From: Tectiglobus sp965224045
GTDB lineage: Bacteria; Pseudomonadota; Alphaproteobacteria; Rhizobiales; Hyphomicrobiaceae
Assembly (NCBI GenBank): GCA_965224045.1
Contig: CBDCYD010000005.1
Span: forward strand, 558,001 to 622,000
Length of the DNA stretch: 64,000 nt
Direction: 5' to 3'
Part shown: one piece after another, positions 1 through 8,719 of the stretch
How positions within the stretch are numbered: position 1 is the stretch's first letter
How the letters are laid out: each line of letters begins with the position of its first letter
Translations under genes and position numbers: made by a program
Notes under the pieces: generated by a model
Seen by the model: only the letters and a program-made list of their open reading frames with translations
Databases searched by the model: none
What the model was told of the DNA's origin: nothing

Positions 1-623
1 ATTGCCGAGCCGTGAAAACACAGATCGGAGAGTTCGATGTTGGCCCTGTAGGTGTCGAGATGGCGACTGTTGGCCGGCAGGTCGACCGGCGCCACCACCT
101 GGTTACCGAGGATCTGGATTGCATTGAAATGATGCGCAAGCCGGGTGAAGTTCTGGTAGTCCTCGAAGTTGCCGGCACGCCGGCCGTTGATGCGGTCATG
201 CACGTTCGGCGGCCCGGCAACCAGCCCGAAGGCCATGTGATCGCCGCCAAAGACCAACCGCTTGGCCGGGTTGCGCGGCGTCAGTGTAAGCATCGCCGGT
301 GCCTTGTCGACAAGCTCGGCAATAAGCGCTCGATCGACCTTGACCAGCCCTGACGCCTCGTCGACATCACAACCGGCCCGCTTGAAATAGGCGCGGGCTG
401 CCGGGCTCATCAGTTCGATCCCGAGTTCTTCCAGGATCCTCATCGACGTGTCGTGGATCGCATCGACCTGATCGTCGGACAAGACGGCCATCGGCGGCAC
501 GCAATAGCGCGCCTGCCGCCACCCAAGCTGCGTCAGTCCCTGAGCTGCGGATTGCCGGTCCCGTGGCGACTTTACCTTGCGCCGGCGCCCCCTGCGGCGG
601 CTGTCCCCACCTTCGCCGGTCAT
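1..623 (-). CDS. MttB-family (trimethylamine/betaine) methyltransferase, N-terminal part only
   Basis: This is the first 207 residues of a corrinoid-dependent methyltransferase of the trimethylamine methyltransferase (MttB) superfamily; the rest lies beyond the left edge. Recognisable are the early segment with LSDDQVDAIHDTSMRILEELG and the later stretches FGGDHMAFG and NFEDYQNFTRLAHHFNAIQ, which resemble bacterial MttB/MtgB proteins. The family moves a methyl group from a quaternary or tertiary amine to a cobalamin protein. No in-frame amber codon occurs in the visible part, but the pyrrolysine position of true MttB would lie outside the window, so pyl and non-pyl types cannot be separated. 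The ATG overlaps the stop of the MmgE/PrpD gene (ATGA), implying co-transcription. The first 30 residues are very basic, so the true start could be internal. Confidence 0.82.
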   Translation of the reverse strand, partial: MTGEGGDSRRRGRRRKVKSPRDRQSAAQGLTQLGWRQARYCVPPMAVLSDDQVDAIHDTSMRILEELGIELMSPAARAYFKRAGCDVDEASGLVKVDRALIAELVDKAPAMLTLTPRNPAKRLVFGGDHMAFGLVAGPPNVHDRINGRRAGNFEDYQNFTRLAHHFNAIQILGNQVVAPVDLPANSRHLDTYRANIELSDLCFHGSA

Positions 624-1996
624 GCGGTTGCCTCTGCTTTTGTCAAAGCCGGGTGCACCGACGACGTATGCAGCGAGCCGCCAAGTTCCGCGATGATCTC
701 GCGCATCGAGGCAATATCCGGAAACGCCTCAAACAGACGCCCAAGCCGCAAGCATCGCTCTTCGCCCAGAACCGGCGCGGCATTGGCACGGAACTTCTCC
801 ACAATTTCCGCCTCGCTCAAAGGATCCTCGGCATCGCCGCGCGGTTTCGCCGGCTGTGAAACGAGCCGCCGCCCGTCCCGCAGCGTGAGGCTCGCATGCG
901 CCCATCGCTCGGCCGGAAAGGCCGCGTTGTAGCGATCACTTTCGCTGACCGAGATCACACCTGCCAGCCGCCGCACATGACCATCTTCGAGGCCGGCCTG
1001 CGTGATTTGCTGTGCCCCGACGGTGCCATGTACGAGGGCCGCCGCCACCGGGAACGGCAGGCTGTATTGCGCAGCCTCGGTCGTCACTGGTTCGCACACC
1101 GCCAACCGCGCCGCCTCGTGAAACGTGACGATCTCAACGCCCGCGATTTCGCCTGCTTCAATGTTGTTTGTGCGCGCCACCTGCAACACCGCCTCGATCG
1201 CCGGCTGCGCCCAGCGACAGACCGGGTAGGGCTTGAAGTACTGCTCGAGGATGCACCAGCGGCTTCCGAGATCGGACCAGACGGCCTGGGTTTCGGCGGC
1301 TTCGACCGTTACCGCCGGCGCCCCGGTGAACCCCTCCCTGGCAAGATAGGCAGCCGTAACACCGGCCATCGCCCCCCAGCCTGAGCCGTCCTTCACCATC
1401 GTCGGATGATCGATGCAGCGCATCATCTGACTGCGCGGACCGTGGTATTCACTGATCCCTTGGGCCTCACGCATCTGCTCCCGCGTCAGCCCCAGCAATC
1501 GCCCGGCCACCGCGGCACAGGCGATCGCACTCCAGGCGCCCGAGGTGTGATAGTCGTCCGCAGTTGCGTGCAACGCGATACCGGCCCGCGTACCAATTTC
1601 GTAGCCGACAACCAACCCGGTGAGAAACTCCAGCGGATCGGCCATCTCTGTCGCTTCGCAACACGCAAGCAATGCCGGAAACACGCCGCATCCGACATGC
1701 CCCTTGGTAAGGGGATGCCCGTCGTGCGCGTCATAGGCATCGATGGTCATCGCATTGGCAAGCGCTGCGCCGGCCGGGCTCACCTGCCGGCCATCGAACA
1801 GCAGCGATGCACCATGGTCGCCGGGCCCGAAGTGTGCCACCGCATGTTGGCGGATGATCTGCGACAAGGACGTCGTCGTTCCTGCGGCCGCCACGCCGAC
1901 AAGATCGATCAGACATCGCCGCGCCTGGGAGACCACCGGGGCGGGGAGTTGGCCAAACCGCAGACGAAGCGCAAAGTCCTGCACCTGAATTGTCAA
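620..1996 (-). CDS. MmgE/PrpD family protein
   Basis: About 458 residues, the usual size of the MmgE/PrpD family (2-methylcitrate dehydratase, cis-aconitate decarboxylase, iminodisuccinate epimerase relatives). Landmarks are the N-terminal helix ending SQARRCLIDLVGVAAAG, then NAMTIDAYDAHDGHPLTKGHVG, SEYHGPRSQMM and YFKPYPVCRWAQPAIEA, the last being the conserved family signature KxYPxCRxxHxAI with Ala-Gln in place of the usual His context. The open frame continues 125 codons upstream over the divergent carrier gene, but that part has no family similarity. I place the start at TTG 1996, after a GGGGG stretch; GTG 1984 is an alternative. It shares an ATGA junction with the MttB gene. Substrate unknown; a lyase or isomerase on a di- or tricarboxylate-like compound is likely. 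Confidence 0.85.
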   Translation of the reverse strand: MTIQVQDFALRLRFGQLPAPVVSQARRCLIDLVGVAAAGTTTSLSQIIRQHAVAHFGPGDHGASLLFDGRQVSPAGAALANAMTIDAYDAHDGHPLTKGHVGCGVFPALLACCEATEMADPLEFLTGLVVGYEIGTRAGIALHATADDYHTSGAWSAIACAAVAGRLLGLTREQMREAQGISEYHGPRSQMMRCIDHPTMVKDGSGWGAMAGVTAAYLAREGFTGAPAVTVEAAETQAVWSDLGSRWCILEQYFKPYPVCRWAQPAIEAVLQVARTNNIEAGEIAGVEIVTFHEAARLAVCEPVTTEAAQYSLPFPVAAALVHGTVGAQQITQAGLEDGHVRRLAGVISVSESDRYNAAFPAERWAHASLTLRDGRRLVSQPAKPRGDAEDPLSEAEIVEKFRANAAPVLGEERCLRLGRLFEAFPDIASMREIIAELGGSLHTSSVHPALTKAEATA

Positions 1997-2294
1997 CGCA
2001 ACGCCCCCACTGAAGAAGACCCGATCGCCCGGCAGCGTCCGGCCACAACCGGCGATCCGTACTCGAACGAAGCCTACCCGCGCCGGGCCGGCTTGACCAC
2101 CACCTGCAACCGTGGCCAAGTCATGTGAGGCAAACCGGCAAGCCATGCACCAACCGGGCAGCAGGTGTTCGAACTTGGCACTGGTGTCGCGAACGGCGAG
2201 CCGCCACATCACGTGGCTTGAATCGGGTACCGGTCCGGCGCCCGACGCATTCCGCGGAACTTGGATCCATCTCCCAGACAGTTGCTGGTGCGCG

Positions 2295-3605
2295 ATGATT
2301 GCACTTGGACCGGTCGTCCCTCTCCTTGCAGCGGCAGGTATTCTGTTGGCTGGCAACGGACTCTTTGGCACGCTGATTACGATGCGCGCCCAGGCCGAAG
2401 CCTTTTCCTTGAACGAGATAGGCCTGTTGGGAACCGCTTATTTTGCGGGCTTCCTCGTCGGCACCTGGCGCGTCACACACCTGATCAACGCCGTTGGCCC
2501 GATCCGTGTTTTCGCGAGCCTCGCCGCACTCGGTGCCTGTGGCGCACTCATCCTTGTCATGTTCGTCGAGCCGACGACCTGGATCATCCTGCGTTTCCTG
2601 ACGGGCTTCTGCATGGCCGGACTTTTCACGGTTGTCGAAAGCTGGCTCAACGCGGCCGCTGACAACAACGAGCGCGGCCGTCTGCTCAGCATTTATCGTT
2701 TGATCGATCTTGCAGCCGTGACCGGCTCCCAGCTCATCATTCCCGTCATTGGCATCAGCGGCTTCCATCCGTTCTCACTGCTCGCCATCCTTCTGTGCCT
2801 GTCGCTTGTTCCGATATCGTTGTCGCGGCGCGGCTCGCCGCAGCTCACCGCCGGCACGTTTCGTTTTGATCTGATCGAGGTGTGGCGGATTTCTCCGCTG
2901 GCCGCGATCGGCGTCTTTGCCATTGGCCTGACCACCAGTTCGTTCCGCCTCGTCGGCCCGGTCTATGCGAGCGGCGTCGGCCTCGACCTGACGGGTGTGG
3001 CAACGTTCATGGCCGTCGGCATCGCCGGCGGCACCGTCCTCCAGTATCCCCTGGGCTGGTTGTCGGATCGCTATGACCGCCGCTGGGTCCTGATCGGTGC
3101 AACGCTTGGCGCCTCTGCCGCCGGTCTCACTCTGTCGCTGCTCCCGACCAAGGATCCGTTCCTGCTTTATGCCGGAATATTCGCGTTCGGTGCATTCGCC
3201 CTTCCGCTTTACTCGCTGTCGGTGGCCCATGCCAACGACCACGCTCGTGCCGACCAGTACGCATTACTTTCGGCCGGACTGATCTTCATCTTTTCCCTTG
3301 GCGCCTCGATCGGCCCGCTTGCCGCTTCGCTCGTGATCGACGCGTTCGGCACACCGGCCTTCTTCGCCTACGTCTCGTTCGTCCACTTCCTCCTGGTCAT
3401 TGCCACGCTGCTGCGCATGGCAAGCCGGCCGAGCGTCCCGGTCAGCCAGCGCGTGCGGTACGTATCGCTGATGCGAACATCTCCGGCCATCTTCCGCCTC
3501 GCGCGCCGCCGCCTCGGCAAGAAATCACAGAACGGCCAGCCGGCATCGCCTGAACCCGACTCCCCGGCCCCTGACCTGCCGTCATCATCCCGGCGCACAA
3601 CGTAA
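2295..3605 (+). CDS. MFS transporter, YcaD-like
   Basis: A 436-residue major facilitator superfamily carrier with about twelve hydrophobic segments. The N-terminal half resembles the YcaD subgroup: ILLAGNGLFGTLITMRA, then IGLLGTAYFAGFLVG, then LTGFCMAGLFTVVESWLN followed by NERGRLLSIY. A second MFS loop motif, GWLSDRYDRRWVL, lies between helices in the C-terminal half. I start at ATG 2295 because the upstream in-frame extension is polar and overlaps the divergent gene. The C-terminal 60 residues are a basic, proline-rich cytoplasmic tail. It lies next to the methyltransferase-like genes and may import their substrate, which is inference from position only. Confidence 0.88.
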   Translation: MIALGPVVPLLAAAGILLAGNGLFGTLITMRAQAEAFSLNEIGLLGTAYFAGFLVGTWRVTHLINAVGPIRVFASLAALGACGALILVMFVEPTTWIILRFLTGFCMAGLFTVVESWLNAAADNNERGRLLSIYRLIDLAAVTGSQLIIPVIGISGFHPFSLLAILLCLSLVPISLSRRGSPQLTAGTFRFDLIEVWRISPLAAIGVFAIGLTTSSFRLVGPVYASGVGLDLTGVATFMAVGIAGGTVLQYPLGWLSDRYDRRWVLIGATLGASAAGLTLSLLPTKDPFLLYAGIFAFGAFALPLYSLSVAHANDHARADQYALLSAGLIFIFSLGASIGPLAASLVIDAFGTPAFFAYVSFVHFLLVIATLLRMASRPSVPVSQRVRYVSLMRTSPAIFRLARRRLGKKSQNGQPASPEPDSPAPDLPSSSRRTT

Positions 3606-3698
3606 CGATGCATTGATTGCGGCACCGTCTTGCCTTGCGCGCCCAAGCCCGCCAAGAAGGATCTCACGCAGACAACCAAGTACCCGGGAGGCCCTGCA

Positions 3699-4643
3699 GT
3701 GTCATATGCCGATCTTGCTGCGAAACTGCAGCGTGGCGAAACCATTATTCTCGACGGCGGCACCGGCACCGAACTCGAACGCCGCGGCGTTGAAATGGAC
3801 CCTCACGCCTGGTGCGGCCCGGCAACCGCCGCCAACACCCATGTTCTGGAAGAAATCCACGGTGACTACATTGCAGCCGGCGCCGACGTCATAACCGCAA
3901 ACACCTATGCCTGCTCGCCAATGATGCTGGCCCATGCCGGTCTCGGCGATCAATTCGAACCGATCACCCGCACTGCGGTCTCCGCCGCACAAACCGCACG
4001 CGCACAAAGCGGCCGGGACGACGTTGTCATCGCCGGCTCGCTGTCCCACATGGTACCCCGGCCACCCGGTGAACTCCTGTCGGATTACGCACCGACACCG
4101 CCGCAGGAAGATATGGCGGCAGCCTTCGACAGCCTCGCCCGCCTGATCGCCGATGCCGGCTGCGACGTCATCCTCGCCGAGATGATGTACCATCCTGATC
4201 GCATGCGCCCAGCCTTGGATGCAGCCGCAGCCTGCGGTCTGCCCGTTTGGGTTGGAATCGCGGCAAAGCGCAGTGATGACGGACGCATCCTAAGCTTCGC
4301 CAAGCACGCCGATATCCCGCTGGAAGATGTCGTCGCCTTGCTCGCCGGCTACGACATCGCCGCCGCCGGCATCATGCACACCCCATCTGACGCCGTTGGC
4401 GATGCTCTCGGGATCCTGCGCACCGTCCACCGAGGACCGCTGATGGCCTACCCGGATTCCGGATACTTCAAGATGCCGCGCTGGCAATTCGAGGACGTCA
4501 TCGCACCCGCCGACTTTGCCGGGTTCGCCCATCGCTGGCGTCAGGCCGGCGTGCAAATGATTGGCGGCTGCTGCGGGCTCGGCCCGGAACACATCGCAGC
4601 CATCGCCGCCTTGAAGAGCGAGGGCTCGGCCATTAGCGCATAG
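3699..4643 (+). CDS. Homocysteine S-methyltransferase family protein
   Basis: A 314-residue TIM-barrel protein of the Hcy-methyltransferase family (MmuM, BHMT, MetH N-domain). It begins at GTG 3699 behind a GGGAGG ribosome site. The N-terminal DGGTGTEL (residues 19-26) and ITANTY strand are typical. The zinc site is partly visible: GGCCG with Cys291 and Cys292 near the C-terminus. The third zinc ligand, normally a Cys in a GINC-type strand, appears to be His227 in GIMHTPSD, which is unusual. The family transfers a methyl group from S-methylmethionine, betaine or methylfolate to homocysteine. Next to an MttB-like gene it might recycle a methyl group, but the altered site makes homocysteine chemistry uncertain. 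Confidence 0.85.
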   Translation: MSYADLAAKLQRGETIILDGGTGTELERRGVEMDPHAWCGPATAANTHVLEEIHGDYIAAGADVITANTYACSPMMLAHAGLGDQFEPITRTAVSAAQTARAQSGRDDVVIAGSLSHMVPRPPGELLSDYAPTPPQEDMAAAFDSLARLIADAGCDVILAEMMYHPDRMRPALDAAAACGLPVWVGIAAKRSDDGRILSFAKHADIPLEDVVALLAGYDIAAAGIMHTPSDAVGDALGILRTVHRGPLMAYPDSGYFKMPRWQFEDVIAPADFAGFAHRWRQAGVQMIGGCCGLGPEHIAAIAALKSEGSAISA

Positions 4644-4686
4644 CGCGCCACACCTGCAGCCGCTCTGCTCCGTGGCGCTGGTTGCT

Positions 4687-5964
4687 TCACCCTTTGAGCG
4701 CTCGCGCCGAGTCCTGAATGGCATCCACGGTCTGCGCCAGGTCATCGTCCGTCAGCGCCAGCGAAATGTACCACTTGCTGTCGGATTTGAGGATCTCGCG
4801 CGCCCTGAGGCCCGCATTGAATTGCTTTGCCAAGTCGTCATTGCCGGCGAACACACCGCGGTAATTGCGCACCCTATCCGGCGTGAAGACGACATCGAAC
4901 AGAACCGGATCACCGACCAGTTGATGGGCCACTCCGGCCGTCGTCAGATGCTCGCCGATGGCATCCATGATCGTTTGGCCGTTTGCCTTGAGACGGTCGT
5001 AGGTCCCGGGCGCGCGCAGCAGCTCCATCGTCTTCAACCCGGCAGCAGCCGCCACGGGATTGCCACTCAGCGTCCCGACCTGGAACGTGAAGCCCTCCTT
5101 CCCAACCTTGGCCTTGTCGAAGTGCACCATGATGTCCGGCCCGCCGGCGATCGCCGCCAGCGCAAATCCACCGCCGATGATCTTGCCGAGCGTACAGACG
5201 TCCGGGACCACGCCGTAGCGCTCCTGGGCGCCGCCGTATTCCAGGCGGTAACCGGTCACCACTTCATCGAAGATCAACACCACGCCGTGCTTTGCCGTCT
5301 CCTCGCGCAAGGCCTCCAGAAAACCAGGAACCGGCGGGATCAGGCGCTGCAACGGCTCGACGATTACGGCGGCAAGGTCGCTGGCATGTTCTTCGATGAT
5401 CTGCCGCGCGAACGCGATGTCGTTGAACGGCGCAATCAGCATCGTGTCGCGCACCGCTTCCGGAATGCCGGCGGAATCCGGCACAGCCAGCGGGAAATTC
5501 TGCATCCGGTCGGGGGCCAGGCTCATCAGGGATTCGGCAGACATGCCGTGGTAGCCGCCCTCGAACTTCAAAACCTTTTCGCGGCCGGTATGGGCCCGGG
5601 CGAGGCGAATGGCATACATGTCCGCTTCGCTGCCTGTGCTGACGAAGCGGACCTGCTCCGCACACGCCACCGACCGGCAGATTTCCTCGGCAAGCTCGAT
5701 CCCACGCGCATTGTTGGCAAAAAACGTCGTCCCCTTCGCCAGTTGCTCGGTGACGGCTGCCAGCACTTCCGGATGTCCGTGCCCGAGCAGCATGGGGCCG
5801 GAACCGATCAGGTAGTCGATGTAGCGGTTACCGTCTTCGTCCCAGACATGGGGCCCGCGGCCCTCGCGAATGACAATACCGGGATCGAAATTACCGAAGC
5901 CGCCGGCCGGCAGCACCTGCGCCGCGCGCGCGATCCAGTCCTGTTGAGAAATTCTGGCATCCAT
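4687..5964 (-). CDS. Class III aminotransferase / glutamate-1-semialdehyde aminomutase-like
   Basis: A 425-residue PLP enzyme of fold type I, class III, closest in look to glutamate-1-semialdehyde 2,1-aminomutase (HemL). Seen are GSGPMLLGHGHPEV near residue 60, the STGSEADMYAIRLARA phosphate-binding region (about 109-124), FDEVVTGYR with the cofactor Asp (232-240) and the PLP lysine in TLGKIIGGG (Lys261). I chose ATG 5964, which has AGGAG upstream; the longer frame has no homology. A true HemL would normally be a housekeeping gene, so its place here with an SDR and a ThDP enzyme suggests a catabolic amine transaminase or aminomutase. Substrate unknown. Confidence 0.85.
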   Translation of the reverse strand: MDARISQQDWIARAAQVLPAGGFGNFDPGIVIREGRGPHVWDEDGNRYIDYLIGSGPMLLGHGHPEVLAAVTEQLAKGTTFFANNARGIELAEEICRSVACAEQVRFVSTGSEADMYAIRLARAHTGREKVLKFEGGYHGMSAESLMSLAPDRMQNFPLAVPDSAGIPEAVRDTMLIAPFNDIAFARQIIEEHASDLAAVIVEPLQRLIPPVPGFLEALREETAKHGVVLIFDEVVTGYRLEYGGAQERYGVVPDVCTLGKIIGGGFALAAIAGGPDIMVHFDKAKVGKEGFTFQVGTLSGNPVAAAAGLKTMELLRAPGTYDRLKANGQTIMDAIGEHLTTAGVAHQLVGDPVLFDVVFTPDRVRNYRGVFAGNDDLAKQFNAGLRAREILKSDSKWYISLALTDDDLAQTVDAIQDSARALKG

Positions 5965-6084
5965 GGCCTTGCGCTCCTGGAACGAAAGAGGTGCGCCAGC
6001 ATTGGCCAGGTCCGGCACACACTCAAGTGGAAGTTTGCTCTTGGCCTGCTCAGTTCGCCAGCGCGCGGTGGCAGTTGGCACATG

Positions 6085-6870
6085 TTAGAACCGCCAGTAG
6101 CCGCCGTCGATCTGCAGGCACTGACCGGTATGGTAGGCCGACGCATCGCTCATCAGGTAGACGGCGATGCCGGCGAAGTCCTCCGGCCGCCCCCAACGGC
6201 GCAAGGGTATCCGCCCGCCCGCGGCGCGAGCGAACTTTTCATTGGCCATTAGGTTTTCGGTCATGTCCGTCTCGATCCATCCGGGCAGGATCGCATTGGC
6301 TGTGATCGCGTAACGCGCCAGCTCAACCGCCATCGAATAGGTGAGGGCGTTGAGTGCGCCCTTGCTCGCGGCATAGTGCTGATTGCGCACCGGCCCTGAC
6401 ACCGAGGCAAGGCTTGAGATACAGACCAGGCGCCCGCCGGGTTCACCGGCTTCAGCGCGTTCGACCATGTGCCGTGCGCCTGCCTGCAGGGTAAAGAACG
6501 CCCCGTCGAGATTGACCGACATCACGCGCCGCCACTCTTCCGGCGAAATATCCATGAACGACGCCGGCCCGCGTCCGGTCACACCGGCATTGGCAAAGCA
6601 CGCATCGAGCCGGCCGAATCGTTCAAGCGTCGCCCCCATGGTGGCGGTGACGGCTGCCACATCTGCAACGTCGCAGACGAACGCTTCAGCATCGATGCCG
6701 AGGCCCGAAAGGCGATCCCTGGCCACAGCGTTCTTTTCCGCATTGGTTCCCCAGATCGCAACATTGGCACCGGCACCGGCCACCGCCTCGGCCATGCCGA
6801 GCCCGATGCCGCCGTTGCCGCCGGTGATCAACGCCACCTTGCCGCTGAGGTCGAACAGCCGTTCACTCAT
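6085..6870 (-). CDS. Short-chain dehydrogenase/reductase
   Basis: A 261-residue classical SDR. The Rossmann glycine motif TGGNGGIG (residues 16-23), NAG (94-96), Asn120, Ser152/153 and the YAASK pair Tyr166/Lys170 are all present, so it should be an active NAD(P)-dependent alcohol or ketone oxidoreductase. The end has the usual NAILPGWIETDM and CLQIDGGYW segments. The start at ATG 6870 follows GGGAGTG at good spacing. It lies between the aminotransferase and the thiamine-diphosphate enzyme on the same strand and is probably co-transcribed. The substrate cannot be read from the sequence. Confidence 0.9.
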   Translation of the reverse strand: MSERLFDLSGKVALITGGNGGIGLGMAEAVAGAGANVAIWGTNAEKNAVARDRLSGLGIDAEAFVCDVADVAAVTATMGATLERFGRLDACFANAGVTGRGPASFMDISPEEWRRVMSVNLDGAFFTLQAGARHMVERAEAGEPGGRLVCISSLASVSGPVRNQHYAASKGALNALTYSMAVELARYAITANAILPGWIETDMTENLMANEKFARAAGGRIPLRRWGRPEDFAGIAVYLMSDASAYHTGQCLQIDGGYWRF

Positions 6871-6904
6871 TGCAGTCACTCCCATCGCTTGCACGCGCGC
6901 GATC

Positions 6905-8539
6905 TCAGCTGCGGTGCGAGAACGCCGTCTCGGCGCTTGTCACGAACTCCAGCAAACACGCCTTGCCGTCCTCGCTCGCCCGTTTCGCCCTGAGGATTGC
7001 ATTGGCAACCTCCTCGGGATCTTCGACGCGTTCACTCCAGCCACCCAGCTCGCGCGCAACCGCTGCATAGTTGCCGCCCAGATCGCGCGCCTGGTGGACC
7101 TCGTGGCTCAGCTGCATGTGCGGAATCTCGATCGCCATCGTCGAATTGTTGAGCACGATCGTGCAGATCGGAATGTTTGAACGCACCGCCGTCTCGAAAT
7201 CGAGCCCGACCATGCCGAACGCCGCATCACCCATGAAGTTGACGCAGAATTTGTCCGGCGCCGCTACCTTCGCCCCGATCGTCAGCCCAAGTCCTGTTCC
7301 GAGTTGATGCGACTTGCCCCAGCCCATGTAGGAGCGCGGCACCGTTGCCCGGTAAAACGGCAGGATCTGATCGCGGGGGCTACCTGAATCATGGGTCACG
7401 ATCGCTTCTGCCGGATCAATGACCCGCATGAATTCGTGGACCACACGATAAGGCGAAATCGGCCGCTCGGTGCTCGTTAGTTTGGCCTGCCAGTCCTCAA
7501 GCCAGGCAGCACGCCGCGCCGCAATATCTGCAGCCATCGCCCCATCGCGCGTCGTCTTTCCAAGCCGGTCGCGCACCGCCTCGACAAGCGCCTGGAGCAC
7601 CAGCTTCGCATCACCCAGAATCGCGACATCCGTGGCATAGGTCTTGAACAGGTCGCGCGGGTCGTTCGTTGCGTGAATGATCGACTTGCCCGCAGGCACG
7701 GTTGGCGAGGTGATACGGTGCGGCGTGAAGCTGCAACCGATACCGAAGATCACATCCGATGCCTCGAGGAAGTGCTTGCCGTGACTGGTATAGACGATGC
7801 CGCCGCTGCCGACAGCCAGCGCGTGATCCTCGGGAAACGCGCTCTTGCCGTCGTTCGACGTCATCACCGGCGCCTGCAGCAGCTCGGCCAGCGCCACGAG
7901 TTCCGCCGAGGCCTCGGCGTAGAGCACCCCCTGCCCGGCGTAGATCAACGGCACCCTGGCCTCGATCAACCGCGCCGCCGCTTCATCGATATCACGCACA
8001 TCGCCGCCTGAACGCACTTGGCGAACCGGTTCGTAATCCGGCATCCCGTCAAGCTCGGCTTTGACGACATCGGTCGGCGTCTCGACCATCACCGGCCCCA
8101 ATCGGCCGTTCTTGAGCGCATTGAACGCGCGCCGCATCGCCGGCCCGACCTGACCCGGCAGGTTCAGTTCCTCGACCGACTTGGTCACCGATGCATAGGT
8201 TCGCGACGACTTGAACATCGGAAACAGTTGCGCCGTGTTCTGCGGATGTCCGAGCGGCAGGAACAAAATCGGCGTCGCATCGGAATATGCGGTCGCCACG
8301 CCGGGAAACGCGTTTTCCGCGCCCGGCCCGTACTGCATCGCAAACACCGCCGGCGGCCGCCCGTTGACGGTGCGCGCAAACCCGTTCGCCATGTCGACGC
8401 CGACCCGCTCCTGACGGCAGATGATCGGTCGGATTCCGGCACCGACCGCGGCCTCGATGATCGGTGTGGTCGGAAAGCAGAACAGCGTTTCGATCCCTTC
8501 CCGCTTCAGAATCTGGGCCATGGCGTCCATGACGAGCAT
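6905..8539 (-). CDS. Thiamine-diphosphate-dependent enzyme (acetolactate synthase-like)
   Basis: A 544-residue protein with the three-domain layout of the acetolactate synthase/benzoylformate decarboxylase group: an N-terminal PYR domain with the cofactor-activating Glu in CRQERVGVDMANGFAR, a central domain, and a C-terminal PP domain with the Mg/ThDP motif starting FMGDAAFGM and ending in VLNNS. I start at ATG 8539, after GGGAGA; the longer frame only overlaps the divergent enolase-superfamily gene. It is not the housekeeping IlvB. It may decarboxylate or cleave a 2-oxo acid made by its neighbours, but substrate and product are unknown. Confidence 0.85.
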   Translation of the reverse strand: MLVMDAMAQILKREGIETLFCFPTTPIIEAAVGAGIRPIICRQERVGVDMANGFARTVNGRPPAVFAMQYGPGAENAFPGVATAYSDATPILFLPLGHPQNTAQLFPMFKSSRTYASVTKSVEELNLPGQVGPAMRRAFNALKNGRLGPVMVETPTDVVKAELDGMPDYEPVRQVRSGGDVRDIDEAAARLIEARVPLIYAGQGVLYAEASAELVALAELLQAPVMTSNDGKSAFPEDHALAVGSGGIVYTSHGKHFLEASDVIFGIGCSFTPHRITSPTVPAGKSIIHATNDPRDLFKTYATDVAILGDAKLVLQALVEAVRDRLGKTTRDGAMAADIAARRAAWLEDWQAKLTSTERPISPYRVVHEFMRVIDPAEAIVTHDSGSPRDQILPFYRATVPRSYMGWGKSHQLGTGLGLTIGAKVAAPDKFCVNFMGDAAFGMVGLDFETAVRSNIPICTIVLNNSTMAIEIPHMQLSHEVHQARDLGGNYAAVARELGGWSERVEDPEEVANAILRAKRASEDGKACLLEFVTSAETAFSHRS

Positions 8540-8719
8540 GCTGGCGTCTCCCGCGTCGGTTGTGAATTGTTTGGCTGGCTGCCCGATCTTTTCATTGCCG
8601 GGCGAGCGCACGCAATGTTTAGGTGAAGCTGCGCGCCAGCTAATTCCATGCGTGATCCGCTTTCCGGATCGGACGCTCCCAAAACGGCGGCAAAGCGCAT
8701 TCTGAAACCGGAGGCACCG

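Noticed and set aside
1997..2371. In-frame upstream extension of the MmgE/PrpD gene
   Set aside because: It overlaps the divergent carrier region, has no MmgE/PrpD similarity and would make the protein 125 residues longer than the family.
4645..4678. GCGCCAC...GTGGCGC hairpin between the homocysteine methyltransferase and aminotransferase genes
   Set aside because: Seven-base stem with a 20-base loop and no T run; too weak to call a terminator.
4687..5964. Calling this gene hemL
   Set aside because: The core motifs fit glutamate-1-semialdehyde aminomutase, but the catabolic neighbourhood makes the specific housekeeping function unsafe.
4672..6252. Long plus-strand frame over the aminotransferase and SDR genes
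   Set aside because: It is the opposite-strand shadow of the aminotransferase. Long antisense frames are common in GC-rich genes; it has no domain or ribosome site.
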